From Thermohalobaculum sp039033215 (GTDB lineage Bacteria; Pseudomonadota; Alphaproteobacteria; Rhodobacterales; Rhodobacteraceae), in contig JBCCDA010000005.1 of the NCBI GenBank assembly GCA_039033215.1, positions 1 to 64,000 of the forward strand: 64,000 nt of DNA. Direction: 5' to 3'. A program made the translations under genes and the position numbers. Positions 16,476-24,268 of the stretch are shown one piece after another. Under the pieces are notes generated by a model, which saw only the letters and a list, made by a program, of their open reading frames with translations, had not been told where the DNA came from and searched no databases. How positions within the stretch are numbered: position 1 is the stretch's first letter; each line of letters begins with the position of its first letter.

Positions 16476-17591
16476 ATGATCTGGGACATGATCCGCGGTG
16501 AGTTGATCGATGTCATCGACTGGACCGATGACAGCCGCGATACGCTGGTCTGGCGCTTCCAGCGCCGCGACAACGCCATCAAGTACGGTGCGAAACTGAC
16601 GGTCCGCGAGGGCCAGGCAGCAGTGTTCGTCCATGAAGGCCAGCTGGCGGACGTGTTCCAGCCCGGGCTCTACCAGCTCGAGACGAACAACATGCCGATC
16701 ATGACGACGCTCCAGCACTGGGACCACGGGTTCTCCAGCCCCTTTAAGTCCGAGATCTACTTCGTCTCGACCAGGCGGTTCCAGGATCTCAAATGGGGCA
16801 CCAAGAACCCGATCATGATGCGCGACCCCGAGTTCGGGCCCGTGCGCATGCGGGCCTTCGGGACCTACACGATCAAGGTCAAGGATCCAGGGCTGTTCCT
16901 GCAGGAGGTTGTGGGCACCGATGGCGAGTTCACGATCGACGAGGTGCAGTTTCAGCTGCGCAATGTGATCGTCTCGCGGTTCTCAAACGCGCTGGCGTCC
17001 TCGGGCATCCCGGTGCTGGACCTTGCGGCCAACACCGACCAGATGGCCGAGTATCTCAAGAACCGCGTGGCGCCCGAAATTGCGCAGTACGGGATCGAGA
17101 TCCCCACCCTGTTCGTCGAGAATGTCTCACTGCCCGAGGAGGTCGAGAAGGCAATGGACCGGCGCACCTCCATGGGCGTGATCGGCGATCTGGGAAAGTA
17201 CGCGCAGTTCCAGGCTGCAGAATCCATGCGTGCCGCGGCCGAGAACCCCGGCCAGGGCGGCGCGATGGGCGCAGGCCTCGGCGCCGGCATGGGGTTTGGG
17301 ATGATGGCGAACATGGCGCAGGCGAGCCCCTGGGGTCAGCCCCAGGCGGCGCCCGCAGCGCCGCCCCCACCGCCAGCCGAGACCGTCTATCATGTGGCTG
17401 AGGCGGGACAGACCAAGGGGCCGTTCAGCCTTGCCGATCTTGGCCGGATGGTGACCGATGGCTCGCTGACCCGTGAGACGCTGGTGTGGGCACCGGGCTT
17501 CGAGGGCTGGACTGGCGCGGGCGAGGTCGACGCCCTGGCACGCCTCTTCACGGTGGCCCCGCCGCCCCCGCCGCCGCCAACACCGGGTTGA
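16476..17591 (+). CDS. SPFH-domain (virion-core-like) protein with C-terminal GYF_2-like domain
   Basis: 371 aa. Residues about 1-240 match the bacterial SPFH family that begins with a short segment instead of a transmembrane anchor: GAKLTVREGQAAVFVHEGQ, FKSEIYFVSTRRFQDLKWGT, PVRMRAFGTYTIKVKDP and VSLPEEVEKAMDRRTSMGV. A Gly/Met/Ala-rich linker and a proline run follow. Residues 304-356 form a GYF_2/DUF4339-type domain (TKGPFSLADLGRMVTDGSL, WAPGFEGW). The protein ends in a polyproline tail. Such proteins oligomerise at membranes and recur beside TelA and XpaC genes. Ribosome site CGGAG lies 8-13 nt before the ATG. Probably part of a membrane-stress complex (inference). Confidence 0.85.
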   Translation: MIWDMIRGELIDVIDWTDDSRDTLVWRFQRRDNAIKYGAKLTVREGQAAVFVHEGQLADVFQPGLYQLETNNMPIMTTLQHWDHGFSSPFKSEIYFVSTRRFQDLKWGTKNPIMMRDPEFGPVRMRAFGTYTIKVKDPGLFLQEVVGTDGEFTIDEVQFQLRNVIVSRFSNALASSGIPVLDLAANTDQMAEYLKNRVAPEIAQYGIEIPTLFVENVSLPEEVEKAMDRRTSMGVIGDLGKYAQFQAAESMRAAAENPGQGGAMGAGLGAGMGFGMMANMAQASPWGQPQAAPAAPPPPPAETVYHVAEAGQTKGPFSLADLGRMVTDGSLTRETLVWAPGFEGWTGAGEVDALARLFTVAPPPPPPPTPG

Positions 17592-17694
17592 TCGGCCTTC
17601 GGCACGCAGGGTTCTGCGTGTCTTAGCCGTTCACGACTTCTCCATCCTGTCTTCGTAGGTTCCCGCCTCAGTCTAGTTGATCGGGAGCGTTTGC

Positions 17695-19137
17695 ATGGAC
17701 CAGGTCCAGACAGGCATTCAGGTGCTGGAATCGACGGCGTTGAGTCTCTCGCTCGTCGACAAGGTTTGGCTTGGCATGTCGATCGCCCTGATCGGGTTGA
17801 TGCAATTGGGGTTCCTGATGGTTGAGAGCGGGGCGACCCGTCCTGGCGCAGCCGTCAACATCGCCGCCAAGAACCTGCTCGATCTTGCGATCGCTCTGAC
17901 CGCTTTCTGGTGCGTGGGGTCAATCCTGATGTTCGGCCCATCGTTTGCGGGAACCTTTGGGTTTGGCGTGTTCCTGCCAGAGGTACCGCAACCGGACAGC
18001 GATGCGCTCCTCGCCCTGATCTTTCAAACCATGTTCTGCGCCACGGCAATCACGATCATCTCGGGCGCGGTCGCCGAACGCTGTCACCTCGGCATGTATT
18101 TGGCCATCTCTACGGTCATGGCGCTGTTGATCTACCCGGTGTTCGGCCACATGACCTGGGGCAACGTGTTCCTGGGGGACAACCTGCCCCTCCTGGCCGA
18201 GTGGGGCTTCATGGACTTCGCGGGCTCGACGGTCGTGCACGCGACCGGCGCATGGGTGGCGCTTGCGGTCGTGTTGGCCCTCGGCCCCCGGCACGACAGG
18301 TTCGACGAAGCCGGGGTACCGCGACACATGGAACTGTCCAATCCCGTTCTCAGCGCCGCAGGTGGTGTGTGCATGCTGATCGGCTGGGTCGGGTTCAACG
18401 GTGGCTCGCTGATGGCGGTCGATGAGACCCTCGGCGATGTGCTCTCCAACACGTTCCTCGCCGCCGGCGCCGGTCTCATCGCCGGGGTTGCGTACTCCTT
18501 TGTCCGTGACGGTGCGCGGCTCCCGGTGTCGCGGATCGTGAACGGCATGCTGGGCGGGCTGGTGGCGGTCACCGCCGGATGCAACCTGTTTGATTCCTCC
18601 GCTTCAATCGCTGTCGGGATGCTCGGCGGCCTGGTTGCCCACGTCTCGAACGACATCCTGCTGCACAAGTTCCGCGTGGACGATGTCGTCGGTGCAATAG
18701 GGGTGCACGGCTTTGCAGGCGTCGCTGGGACACTGGTCCTGCCGCTCCTGGTGCCTGCATCGGCGCTCGCAACGGGTAGCCTTGGTTCACAGTTGGCTGT
18801 GCAGGCGACGGGCGTTCTGCTGAATCTGGCGTGGGCGTTTACACTTGCCTTCGCCGCTGTCTGGTTGTTGCGCCAGTTCCTTCCCGCGCGCATCTCGATC
18901 GAGGATGAACGCATCGGAATTGACCGTGTGCGCCACGGTGTTCGCCCGGCACCCTCGGCCCTAAGCAGGGTCCTGGACGAGATGATCAATGCCGAGACCA
19001 CGGACCCAGACGATGTCCGCTCCGTGCCGCACGCATCGAACGAGATCGACCAGCTCAAGGCCTTGATGCTTAGTGTGCGCACAGAAGCGCTGAACGACGC
19101 CCGTGCCCGCGTCCAGGCACTACGCCGCCAAAACTAA
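17695..19137 (+). CDS. Ammonium transporter (Amt family) with extended cytosolic tail
   Basis: 480 aa. Trimeric inner-membrane ammonium channel/transporter with about 11 transmembrane helices. Conserved pore residues: His182 (FAGSTVVHATG) and His338 (GVHGFAGV) form the twin-His pair; Asp174 and Trp155 (FGHMTWG) are in place. The start is ATG 17695 (MDQVQTG), with GGGAG at 17683-17687. The C-terminal tail of about 80 residues is longer than usual and ends in a helical stretch (EIDQLKALMLSVRTEALNDA). No glnK/PII gene is adjacent, unlike standard amtB loci, so this may be a second, sensor-like Amt (inference). Confidence 0.9.
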   Translation: MDQVQTGIQVLESTALSLSLVDKVWLGMSIALIGLMQLGFLMVESGATRPGAAVNIAAKNLLDLAIALTAFWCVGSILMFGPSFAGTFGFGVFLPEVPQPDSDALLALIFQTMFCATAITIISGAVAERCHLGMYLAISTVMALLIYPVFGHMTWGNVFLGDNLPLLAEWGFMDFAGSTVVHATGAWVALAVVLALGPRHDRFDEAGVPRHMELSNPVLSAAGGVCMLIGWVGFNGGSLMAVDETLGDVLSNTFLAAGAGLIAGVAYSFVRDGARLPVSRIVNGMLGGLVAVTAGCNLFDSSASIAVGMLGGLVAHVSNDILLHKFRVDDVVGAIGVHGFAGVAGTLVLPLLVPASALATGSLGSQLAVQATGVLLNLAWAFTLAFAAVWLLRQFLPARISIEDERIGIDRVRHGVRPAPSALSRVLDEMINAETTDPDDVRSVPHASNEIDQLKALMLSVRTEALNDARARVQALRRQN

Positions 19138-19145
19138 CCCGGGGG

Positions 19146-20012
19146 TCAGACCTTGGCGTTGATCTCGATGACGTTCATCGCCGGGTCCATCGTGTAGATC
19201 TGGTGCATGCCCGGCATCGCGTAGACGCCCGCGTCGTCATACGGCCAGCCCCCGGCATCCATCCGCGACATGACGGCCGCCAGATCTGACACCATCAACG
19301 CCGGGTGCCCGCCGATCGAGGGGTTTACGGTGAAACCATTGCGCGTGCCGAAGAGCGGGTCAGGTCTGATCAGATGCAGGCCCCGGTTCCCCTCGCCCAG
19401 CGGGAAGATCGTGAGGTCCTCAGGATCGATGGAGAAATCGCCCTCGGTCCCGCCCCTGTCCCAGGTTCCCTCCGCCATCCCGGCGATCTCGCTGAAGAAA
19501 GCAGCGGACTCGCGCACATCCAGCGCTGCCAGGTTCACATGGTGGATGCCCCAATCCCAGGATGCCTCCCAGGGCTGCACGCCCGCCGGGATCACCTCAT
19601 CCACCACCTGATTGAACTCGACGACATTCCACGAGGGATCATAGACATAGATCTGGTGGACACCCCGCATGGCATAGACCCCGGCATCCGAGTAGGGGAT
19701 CGACGCACGGTCCAGCGCGCTGGCCACCCTGTTCAGATCCTCCACCTGGATCGCGACATGCCCGCCAAGCGTCGGATTGTGCAGGAACCCATTGTCCTTC
19801 GGGAAGGTCGCAATCGGCTTGACCGCATGGATGCCACGGTTGTCCGTGCCGTAATAGGCAATGGTATCGCGTGCGTGGTGGACCTCGCCCATCGTGGCAG
19901 CGTCAGGGTAAGTCCACTGCCCCTCGTTGAGGCCCAGCAGATCCCCCAGGAAATGTCGCGTCTTCCCGACATCGGGCGAACAGATGTTGACGTGGTGAAT
20001 GGCCCAGCGCAT
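19146..20012 (-). CDS. Two-domain VOC (glyoxalase/extradiol dioxygenase fold) protein
   Basis: 288 aa made of two VOC modules, about 1-130 and 148-288. Each opens with a helix containing IHHVN (metal-ligand His) and closes with HQIYxxDPxxNVxExN (ligand Glu), so each may bind one metal ion. VOC proteins include glyoxalases, extradiol ring-cleaving dioxygenases and resistance proteins. The tandem pattern suits an aromatic-ring or glyoxalase-like enzyme, but the substrate cannot be told. Convergent with amt (9-bp gap). The two modules are very similar to each other, an internal duplication. Confidence 0.8.
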   Translation of the reverse strand: MRWAIHHVNICSPDVGKTRHFLGDLLGLNEGQWTYPDAATMGEVHHARDTIAYYGTDNRGIHAVKPIATFPKDNGFLHNPTLGGHVAIQVEDLNRVASALDRASIPYSDAGVYAMRGVHQIYVYDPSWNVVEFNQVVDEVIPAGVQPWEASWDWGIHHVNLAALDVRESAAFFSEIAGMAEGTWDRGGTEGDFSIDPEDLTIFPLGEGNRGLHLIRPDPLFGTRNGFTVNPSIGGHPALMVSDLAAVMSRMDAGGWPYDDAGVYAMPGMHQIYTMDPAMNVIEINAKV

Positions 20013-20053
20013 CGCAGACTCCCTGTTTTGCTCAGAGACTAGGAACCAAGCAC

Positions 20054-20278
20054 GTGGCCCACAAGCATACAGTCACCGACTCGGTCGAAGCGCCTGGCGG
20101 ACAGGTCTGCGTCGACATCTTCCGCCGTCCCGATGGCACATGGGGGTTCGAGGAATACCGCCGCGATCCCGAAGACCCGCACGGCTGGCGCCAGATCGGC
20201 TACCACGACCACCAGGTGTTTGCAGACGAGGCCGCGGCGCGCGCCAGTGCGGCCGCCTCATTGGGCTGGTTCAGCTAA
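20054..20278 (+). CDS. Small conserved hypothetical protein
   Basis: 74 aa from GTG 20054. A compact acidic protein containing DIFRRPDGTWGFEEYRRDPED, then GWRQIGYHDHQVFADEAAARA. The pattern looks like a small beta-rich fold followed by a helix and is recognisable as a family seen in Rhodobacterales genomes, but no function is known to me. It is divergent from the VOC gene with 41 bp between starts. No clear ribosome site. No operon partner. Confidence 0.6.
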   Translation: MAHKHTVTDSVEAPGGQVCVDIFRRPDGTWGFEEYRRDPEDPHGWRQIGYHDHQVFADEAAARASAAASLGWFS

Positions 20279-20405
20279 GCACGCCTGATCCGCGGCCCCA
20301 CGACGATCGCGTCGCAACCAAAGGGACAAGAGGCCAGGCCCCTGCCCCGGCAAACACCGCGCTTCACCCGGCACTGCCCATGTGTTCAGCGCCCGTCGCG
20401 GTGCG

Positions 20406-21881
20406 CTACCACCAGCGCGCAGGCTTCGCGTCGAACCCCGCCCTGTCCTCAAGAGCCTTCGCAGCGGCCAAGAGATCGGCCTCACCCCAGGGCTGACCGA
20501 TGAGTTGCAGCCCCAACGGCAGCCCGTTCGCGCTCAACCCGATCGGTACCGAAATCCCCGGCAGCCCGGCCAGGTTGACGGTGACCGTATAGACATCCTG
20601 CAGATACATCGACAGCGGGTCCGACACCTCGCCCAGCCCAAAGCCCGGCTCGGGCGTTGTCGGCGTCAGGATCGCATCGCATGCCGCCCAGGCGTCCTCG
20701 AAGTCCTTCAGGATCAGGCGCCGCACCTTCTGGGCCCGCAGATAGTAGGCATCATAGTATCCGGCCGAAAGCACATAGGTCCCGATCAGCACCCGCCGCT
20801 TGACCTCCGGGCCAAACCCTTCGGCGCGGGATTTCTCGTACATGTCGACGATACCGTCGCCCTGGCCCAGCGTGGCCCGGTGCCCGTAGCGCACACCGTC
20901 GTACCGCGCGAGGTTCGAGGACGCCTCGGCCGGCGCGATGATGTAGTAGGCCGGCAGCGCGTACTTCGTGTGGGGCAGGCTGATGTCCACGATCTCGGCA
21001 CCCGCGTCGCGCAGCATGGCGATGCCGTCCTGCCAGAAACGCTCGGTCTCTTCGGGGCAGCCCTCACGATATTCCTTTGGAATGCCGATGCGTTTTCCCG
21101 CAACGCCCTGATCCAGCGCAGCCTCGAAGTCGGGAAGCGGCAGGTCGGCGGACGTCGAATCCTTCGGGTCGTGCCCCGCCATACCCCCCAGCAGGATTGC
21201 CGCATCCTGCACGGTCTTGGTCATTGGTCCCGCCTGATCCAGCGAGGAGGCAAACGCCACGATCCCCCAGCGCGAGCAGCGCCCGTAGGTCGGCTTCAGA
21301 CCCACGGTGCCGGTCAGCGCGGCGGGCTGGCGAATCGACCCGCCGGTATCGGTGCCGAGCGCTGCCAGCGCCAGATCGGCCGCCACCGCGGCGGAGGACC
21401 CGCCCGAGGACCCGCCCGGCGTGATCTCTGCCGTGTCATTGCCGCGCCGCCAGGGGCTGACCGCGGGGCCATAGCACGACGTCTCGGTCGACGAGCCCAT
21501 CGCGAACTCGTCCATCGACGTCTTGCAGGCCATGACCGCGCCCTTCGCCCACAGGTTGGCCGTCACCGTCGATTCGTAGCGCGGCACGAACCCACCCAGG
21601 ATGTTCGACGCCGCCTGGCTCGCCACCCCTTCCGTGCAGAAGAGGTCCTTGACCGCGATCGGAATGCCGAGGAGGTCATGTTCCTCCCCTGCCGCCCGGC
21701 GCCGGTCGGCGTCCGCCGCCATCTCGCGCGCTTTGTCCGCCACCTCGTGGCAGGTCGCATTCAGTGCACCCGCCGCCGCGACGGCCTCCAGGCAGGCCTC
21801 GGTCAGATCGGCCGAGGTGATGTCACCCGCCCGCAGCCGGTCGCGCGCCTCGGCAATCGTCAACGTGTTCAGCTTGGACAT
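20406..21881 (-). CDS. gatA: Asp-tRNA(Asn)/Glu-tRNA(Gln) amidotransferase subunit A
   Basis: 491 aa, full length. Amidase-signature subunit of GatCAB, which turns Glu-tRNA(Gln) (and Asp-tRNA(Asn)) into the amide form using glutamine. The catalytic triad is in context: Lys in GIPIAVKDLFC, cis-Ser in TPGGSSGGSSAAVA, nucleophilic Ser in GTDTGGSIRQPA. MSKLNTLTIAEARDRL is the family N-terminus. gatC lies upstream on the same strand with a 237-bp gap, so the two may share an operon. gatB is not in the window. Confidence 0.97.
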   Translation of the reverse strand: MSKLNTLTIAEARDRLRAGDITSADLTEACLEAVAAAGALNATCHEVADKAREMAADADRRRAAGEEHDLLGIPIAVKDLFCTEGVASQAASNILGGFVPRYESTVTANLWAKGAVMACKTSMDEFAMGSSTETSCYGPAVSPWRRGNDTAEITPGGSSGGSSAAVAADLALAALGTDTGGSIRQPAALTGTVGLKPTYGRCSRWGIVAFASSLDQAGPMTKTVQDAAILLGGMAGHDPKDSTSADLPLPDFEAALDQGVAGKRIGIPKEYREGCPEETERFWQDGIAMLRDAGAEIVDISLPHTKYALPAYYIIAPAEASSNLARYDGVRYGHRATLGQGDGIVDMYEKSRAEGFGPEVKRRVLIGTYVLSAGYYDAYYLRAQKVRRLILKDFEDAWAACDAILTPTTPEPGFGLGEVSDPLSMYLQDVYTVTVNLAGLPGISVPIGLSANGLPLGLQLIGQPWGEADLLAAAKALEDRAGFDAKPARWW

Positions 21882-22118
21882 GGCGGCCCCGTGTGGTGGC
21901 AGACCGCTGATGCGGCCAACCGGGGCGGTGTAGCGTCAAGGCGGGCGTGGTTTCAAGCGCCGTTGGCCGCGTGTGCCACGCCTAGGGCAATCCTCTCGGG
22001 CCCCACGTCACGCATTGCCGCATGTACGCCTCGGGATGTCTTTGGGGATCCCGCATTTTCTGAGGAAATCGCGGCGCCTCGCACCAACCGTCCTCACGCC
22101 GTCATGTCGCGGTCCGTC

Positions 22119-22406
22119 CTACTCGACGACCTTGGGCACCGCAAAGAACCCCTCGCGCGTATCCGGCGCGTTCGCCAGCACATCGTCCTGGCAGTCCCCG
22201 TCCGTCACCGCGTCCTCGCGCATCTTCAGCGCCATCGGCGTGACCGAGGTCATGGGCTCCACGCCATCGACATCCACCTCGCCCAGCTGCTCGACCCAAT
22301 CCAGGATCGAGTTCAGCTCGGACGCCAGCGGCGCAACCTCATGGTCCTCCACGGCAATGCGGGCAAGCCGGGCGACCCGGCGGACGGTGTCTTCATCAAC
22401 GGACAT
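22119..22406 (-). CDS. gatC: Amidotransferase subunit C
   Basis: 95 aa. Belt-like subunit that wraps GatA and GatB and stabilises the complex. MSVDEDTVRRVARLARI, then LASELNSILDWVEQLGEVD and VEPMTSVTPM are family motifs, and the tail TREGFFAVPKVVE is typical. The start is ATG 22406, since the longer open frame would add 19 unrelated residues. Directly upstream of gatA. Highly certain. Confidence 0.95.
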   Translation of the reverse strand: MSVDEDTVRRVARLARIAVEDHEVAPLASELNSILDWVEQLGEVDVDGVEPMTSVTPMALKMREDAVTDGDCQDDVLANAPDTREGFFAVPKVVE

Positions 22407-22494
22407 GCAAGATTTCCTCTGGCAGTTCGCCACCGGGCTAGCGCCAACCCGCGCGGGATGCAATGCCCCTACGTCCTGGTGCAGCCCCCGGACC

Positions 22495-22812
22495 TCAGGC
22501 CCAGGCCACTGCCGTCCCGACCACGATCAGCACCGCGCCCACCACCTCCTTGGGGCTGAAGCTCTCGCCGAACAGCCACCATGAGGCGACCGCGATCATG
22601 ATGCACTCCGCCCCCAGGATACCGACATAGATCAGGCCCAGTCGTTCGGTCCGCAGCGCCTCGATCTCCAGGCCCACGCCGACGATGACGGCGGCGACCG
22701 TGACCGCGACGATCAATGGGGTCACCCCCTGCCCCCAGAACTTCATGGCGACCATCGCGATCGAGTAGCACCCGGCCGAGGCCAGGATGAACAAGGGCAT
22801 CGAGAGCGTCAT
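22495..22812 (-). CDS. Small four-helix membrane protein (EamA/SMR-like)
   Basis: 105 aa, four transmembrane segments, with the final helix pair and loop GESFSPKEVVGAVLIVVGTAVAWA characteristic of the small EamA/SMR-type half transporters (WWLFGESFSPKE is the classical helix-4 turn). Could export a small molecule as a dimer; substrate unknown. Ends 89 bp upstream of gatC on the same strand and may be co-transcribed. Start MTLSMPLF at ATG 22812. Confidence 0.7.
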   Translation of the reverse strand: MTLSMPLFILASAGCYSIAMVAMKFWGQGVTPLIVAVTVAAVIVGVGLEIEALRTERLGLIYVGILGAECIMIAVASWWLFGESFSPKEVVGAVLIVVGTAVAWA

Positions 22813-22984
22813 GGCAATCTCCTCCGCAGATCGGCTGATGATAGGGCAGAACCACGGCGCGGACTGTGAGGCCTGTTACACCCGGCCCCGCGTCTGCCCA
22901 CTGGCCGTCTGGGATCTCTCTCGATCTACACCGCATATTCAATTTGATAGAAGTTTGAGAGAAATCCTCATCGCCCGGATATCT

Positions 22985-23048
22985 CCCGCGGGGAGAGATC
23001 TACATCTGCCAGGCTATCGCAAGCAGATCTCTCGCGGGCGCGCTTGGA
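22985..23048 (-). terminator. Large inverted repeat after the first GG-leader gene
   Basis: Arms CCCGC-(ggg bulge)-GAGAGATCT (22985-23001) and AGATCTCTC-GCGGG (23035-23048) pair over 14 bp with a three-base bulge and a loop of 33 nt. It lies 6 nt past the stop of the 68-aa peptide gene on the minus strand. Likely a terminator or 3' stabilising hairpin; no strong T-run, so a processed stem-loop is the alternative. Confidence 0.5.
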
Positions 23049-23054
23049 CGGGGA

Positions 23055-23261
23055 TCAGGACGGCTTGTTGGGCTCGAGGTTCCACGAGGTGTCGTAGATG
23101 ACCTTGGCCTTCGCCTCATCGGCGACGTTGGCATCCAGTTCAGGCATCGCCTGGAAATCGAAGCTGGTCCCGTGGAAGTTCCGGAAATGCGGCCCGCCCG
23201 AGATCTCGTCGAGGCTCTCGTCGCTGATGGCATTCGGGGTCGTCTGCGCTTGCTTGGTCAT
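23055..23261 (-). CDS. Double-glycine-leader peptide precursor, copy 1
   Basis: 68 aa from ATG 23261, preceded by GGAGGAG. Leader residues 1-23 end in DESLDEISGG, with hydrophobic residues at -12 (Ile), -7 (Leu) and -4 (Ile) from the cleavage point, the rule for leaders cut by C39-peptidase ABC exporters. The predicted 45-residue product starts PHFRNFHGTS, has no Cys and is mildly acidic. Three other genes in the next 5 kb share the leader. The start is fixed by the ribosome site; the longer open frame upstream has no leader-like N-terminus. Likely an exported peptide; its activity is unknown. Confidence 0.75.
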   Translation of the reverse strand: MTKQAQTTPNAISDESLDEISGGPHFRNFHGTSFDFQAMPELDANVADEAKAKVIYDTSWNLEPNKPS

Positions 23262-23575
23262 GATCTGTCTCCTCCATCTGATCTGATGAGCATAGACTAG
23301 CTGGCCCGCCAACCGGCGACTGTACCAGATGCTACATGTCAGAAAGAACTTTTGGAAAACCGGTTGCGACCTTCTGCGAGCGCAGCGAGCGCGCCCGACC
23401 CTCCCCCCGGGAGGGCGCATGGCCATGCCGCACGCATCTTACACGGTGCGGATGCTTTGAAGTCCGCACTCAGACCCGGCATCTCACAGCGCCCACCCAG
23501 GGTCGGGCGCTTTAACTGGGACAACGAACTACGCTCGGAATTGACGACCACCTCCTTCGTCATCAAGCTGTAGCA
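23262..23575. other. Intergenic region upstream of GG-leader copy 1
   Basis: 314 bases without a gene. It contains the ribosome site and promoter region of copy 1, the TGTA-N8-TACA palindrome at 23321-23336, and an inverted repeat AGCGCCC / GGGCGCT (23488-23511) followed by TT, just before the DUF5677-like gene. Base composition drops visibly near its right end, which marks the edge of the AT-rich segment. Confidence 0.6.
23321..23336. promoter_or_regulatory. TGTA-N8-TACA palindrome, copy 1
   Basis: Reads CTGTACCAGATGCTACATG around the core; 59 nt lie between it and the start codon of the peptide. The same palindrome with the same flanks (CTGTA..GCTACA) occurs before the other two GG-leader units at 26106 and 28694. 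Likely an operator, centred near -44 if the -10 box lies about 24 nt downstream. Confidence 0.65.
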
Positions 23576-24268
23576 ATGGAAAATGTGCCGGACCTTGCTG
23601 ATGTTCGAACTTCACATCAAGAGTGCCTAGACCTTCTGGGTCGGATTAAGTTTAATCAACGATATCTGGGGCACGTACTTCCGATAACCTACTTCGCGTC
23701 GATGCTTGAGCTGACAGACTCGGCAATTATTTTGCTGGAAAGAGATAAACTCTTCGACATCTATCCGATTATGAGGGTTATTCAGGAACTTTCCGTGGAT
23801 TTGCAGAACTTAGCGAACGATGAAGGTTACTTTCGATGCTTACTTCTAGATCATGAACAGAACTGGAAGAAGCTGCTCCAGCAAGCCCAAAGCGGCAATC
23901 CATATCTCTCGTCACTCAGAGAGGCTTATGAGTTGAATGATCTAATCGCAGCTAGAAGTTCCGAAATTAGAAAGATCAGGGGGGAAGGAGGTAGCTTTCT
24001 TACGGTCGAAGAAAAGTTTAGGCGCGCCGGCAGAATCGCAGAGTACAAGTCTGTCTACAGATACCAGTCGATGTACGCGCACACCTCTCTTCAATCATCA
24101 ATAAGCCGCCATATGGTTGAGATTGGCAGTGAGATTGAATTCTCAATGTATAAAGCCCCAGAAATCAGTTCCAAAGATACAATAAGAGGCAGCCTGGATG
24201 AATTCATGAAGCTATCAAAGGCTGCAATCGAAGAAATATTTGAAGTTAAGATCACCCATCCATCTTAA
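23576..24268 (+). CDS. DUF5677-like hypothetical protein, AT-rich (probably acquired)
   Basis: 230 aa, cytosolic and helical, with YPIMRVIQELSVDLQNL in the N-terminal half and a YQSMYAHTS segment later, resembling DUF5677 proteins (unknown function). No catalytic motif. The gene is strikingly richer in A and T than its neighbours (runs such as AAGTTTAATCAACGATAT), with codons rarely used elsewhere in the window, which suggests transfer. Its last 17 nt overlap the 3' end of lepA, convergently. DUF5677-like genes are often in defence or mobile contexts, but no partner is visible here. Confidence 0.6.
   Translation: MENVPDLADVRTSHQECLDLLGRIKFNQRYLGHVLPITYFASMLELTDSAIILLERDKLFDIYPIMRVIQELSVDLQNLANDEGYFRCLLLDHEQNWKKLLQQAQSGNPYLSSLREAYELNDLIAARSSEIRKIRGEGGSFLTVEEKFRRAGRIAEYKSVYRYQSMYAHTSLQSSISRHMVEIGSEIEFSMYKAPEISSKDTIRGSLDEFMKLSKAAIEEIFEVKITHPS

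Noticed and set aside
20382..22559. 725-aa plus-strand ORF
   Set aside because: Antisense to gatA and gatC, with low-complexity Arg/His composition and no domain.
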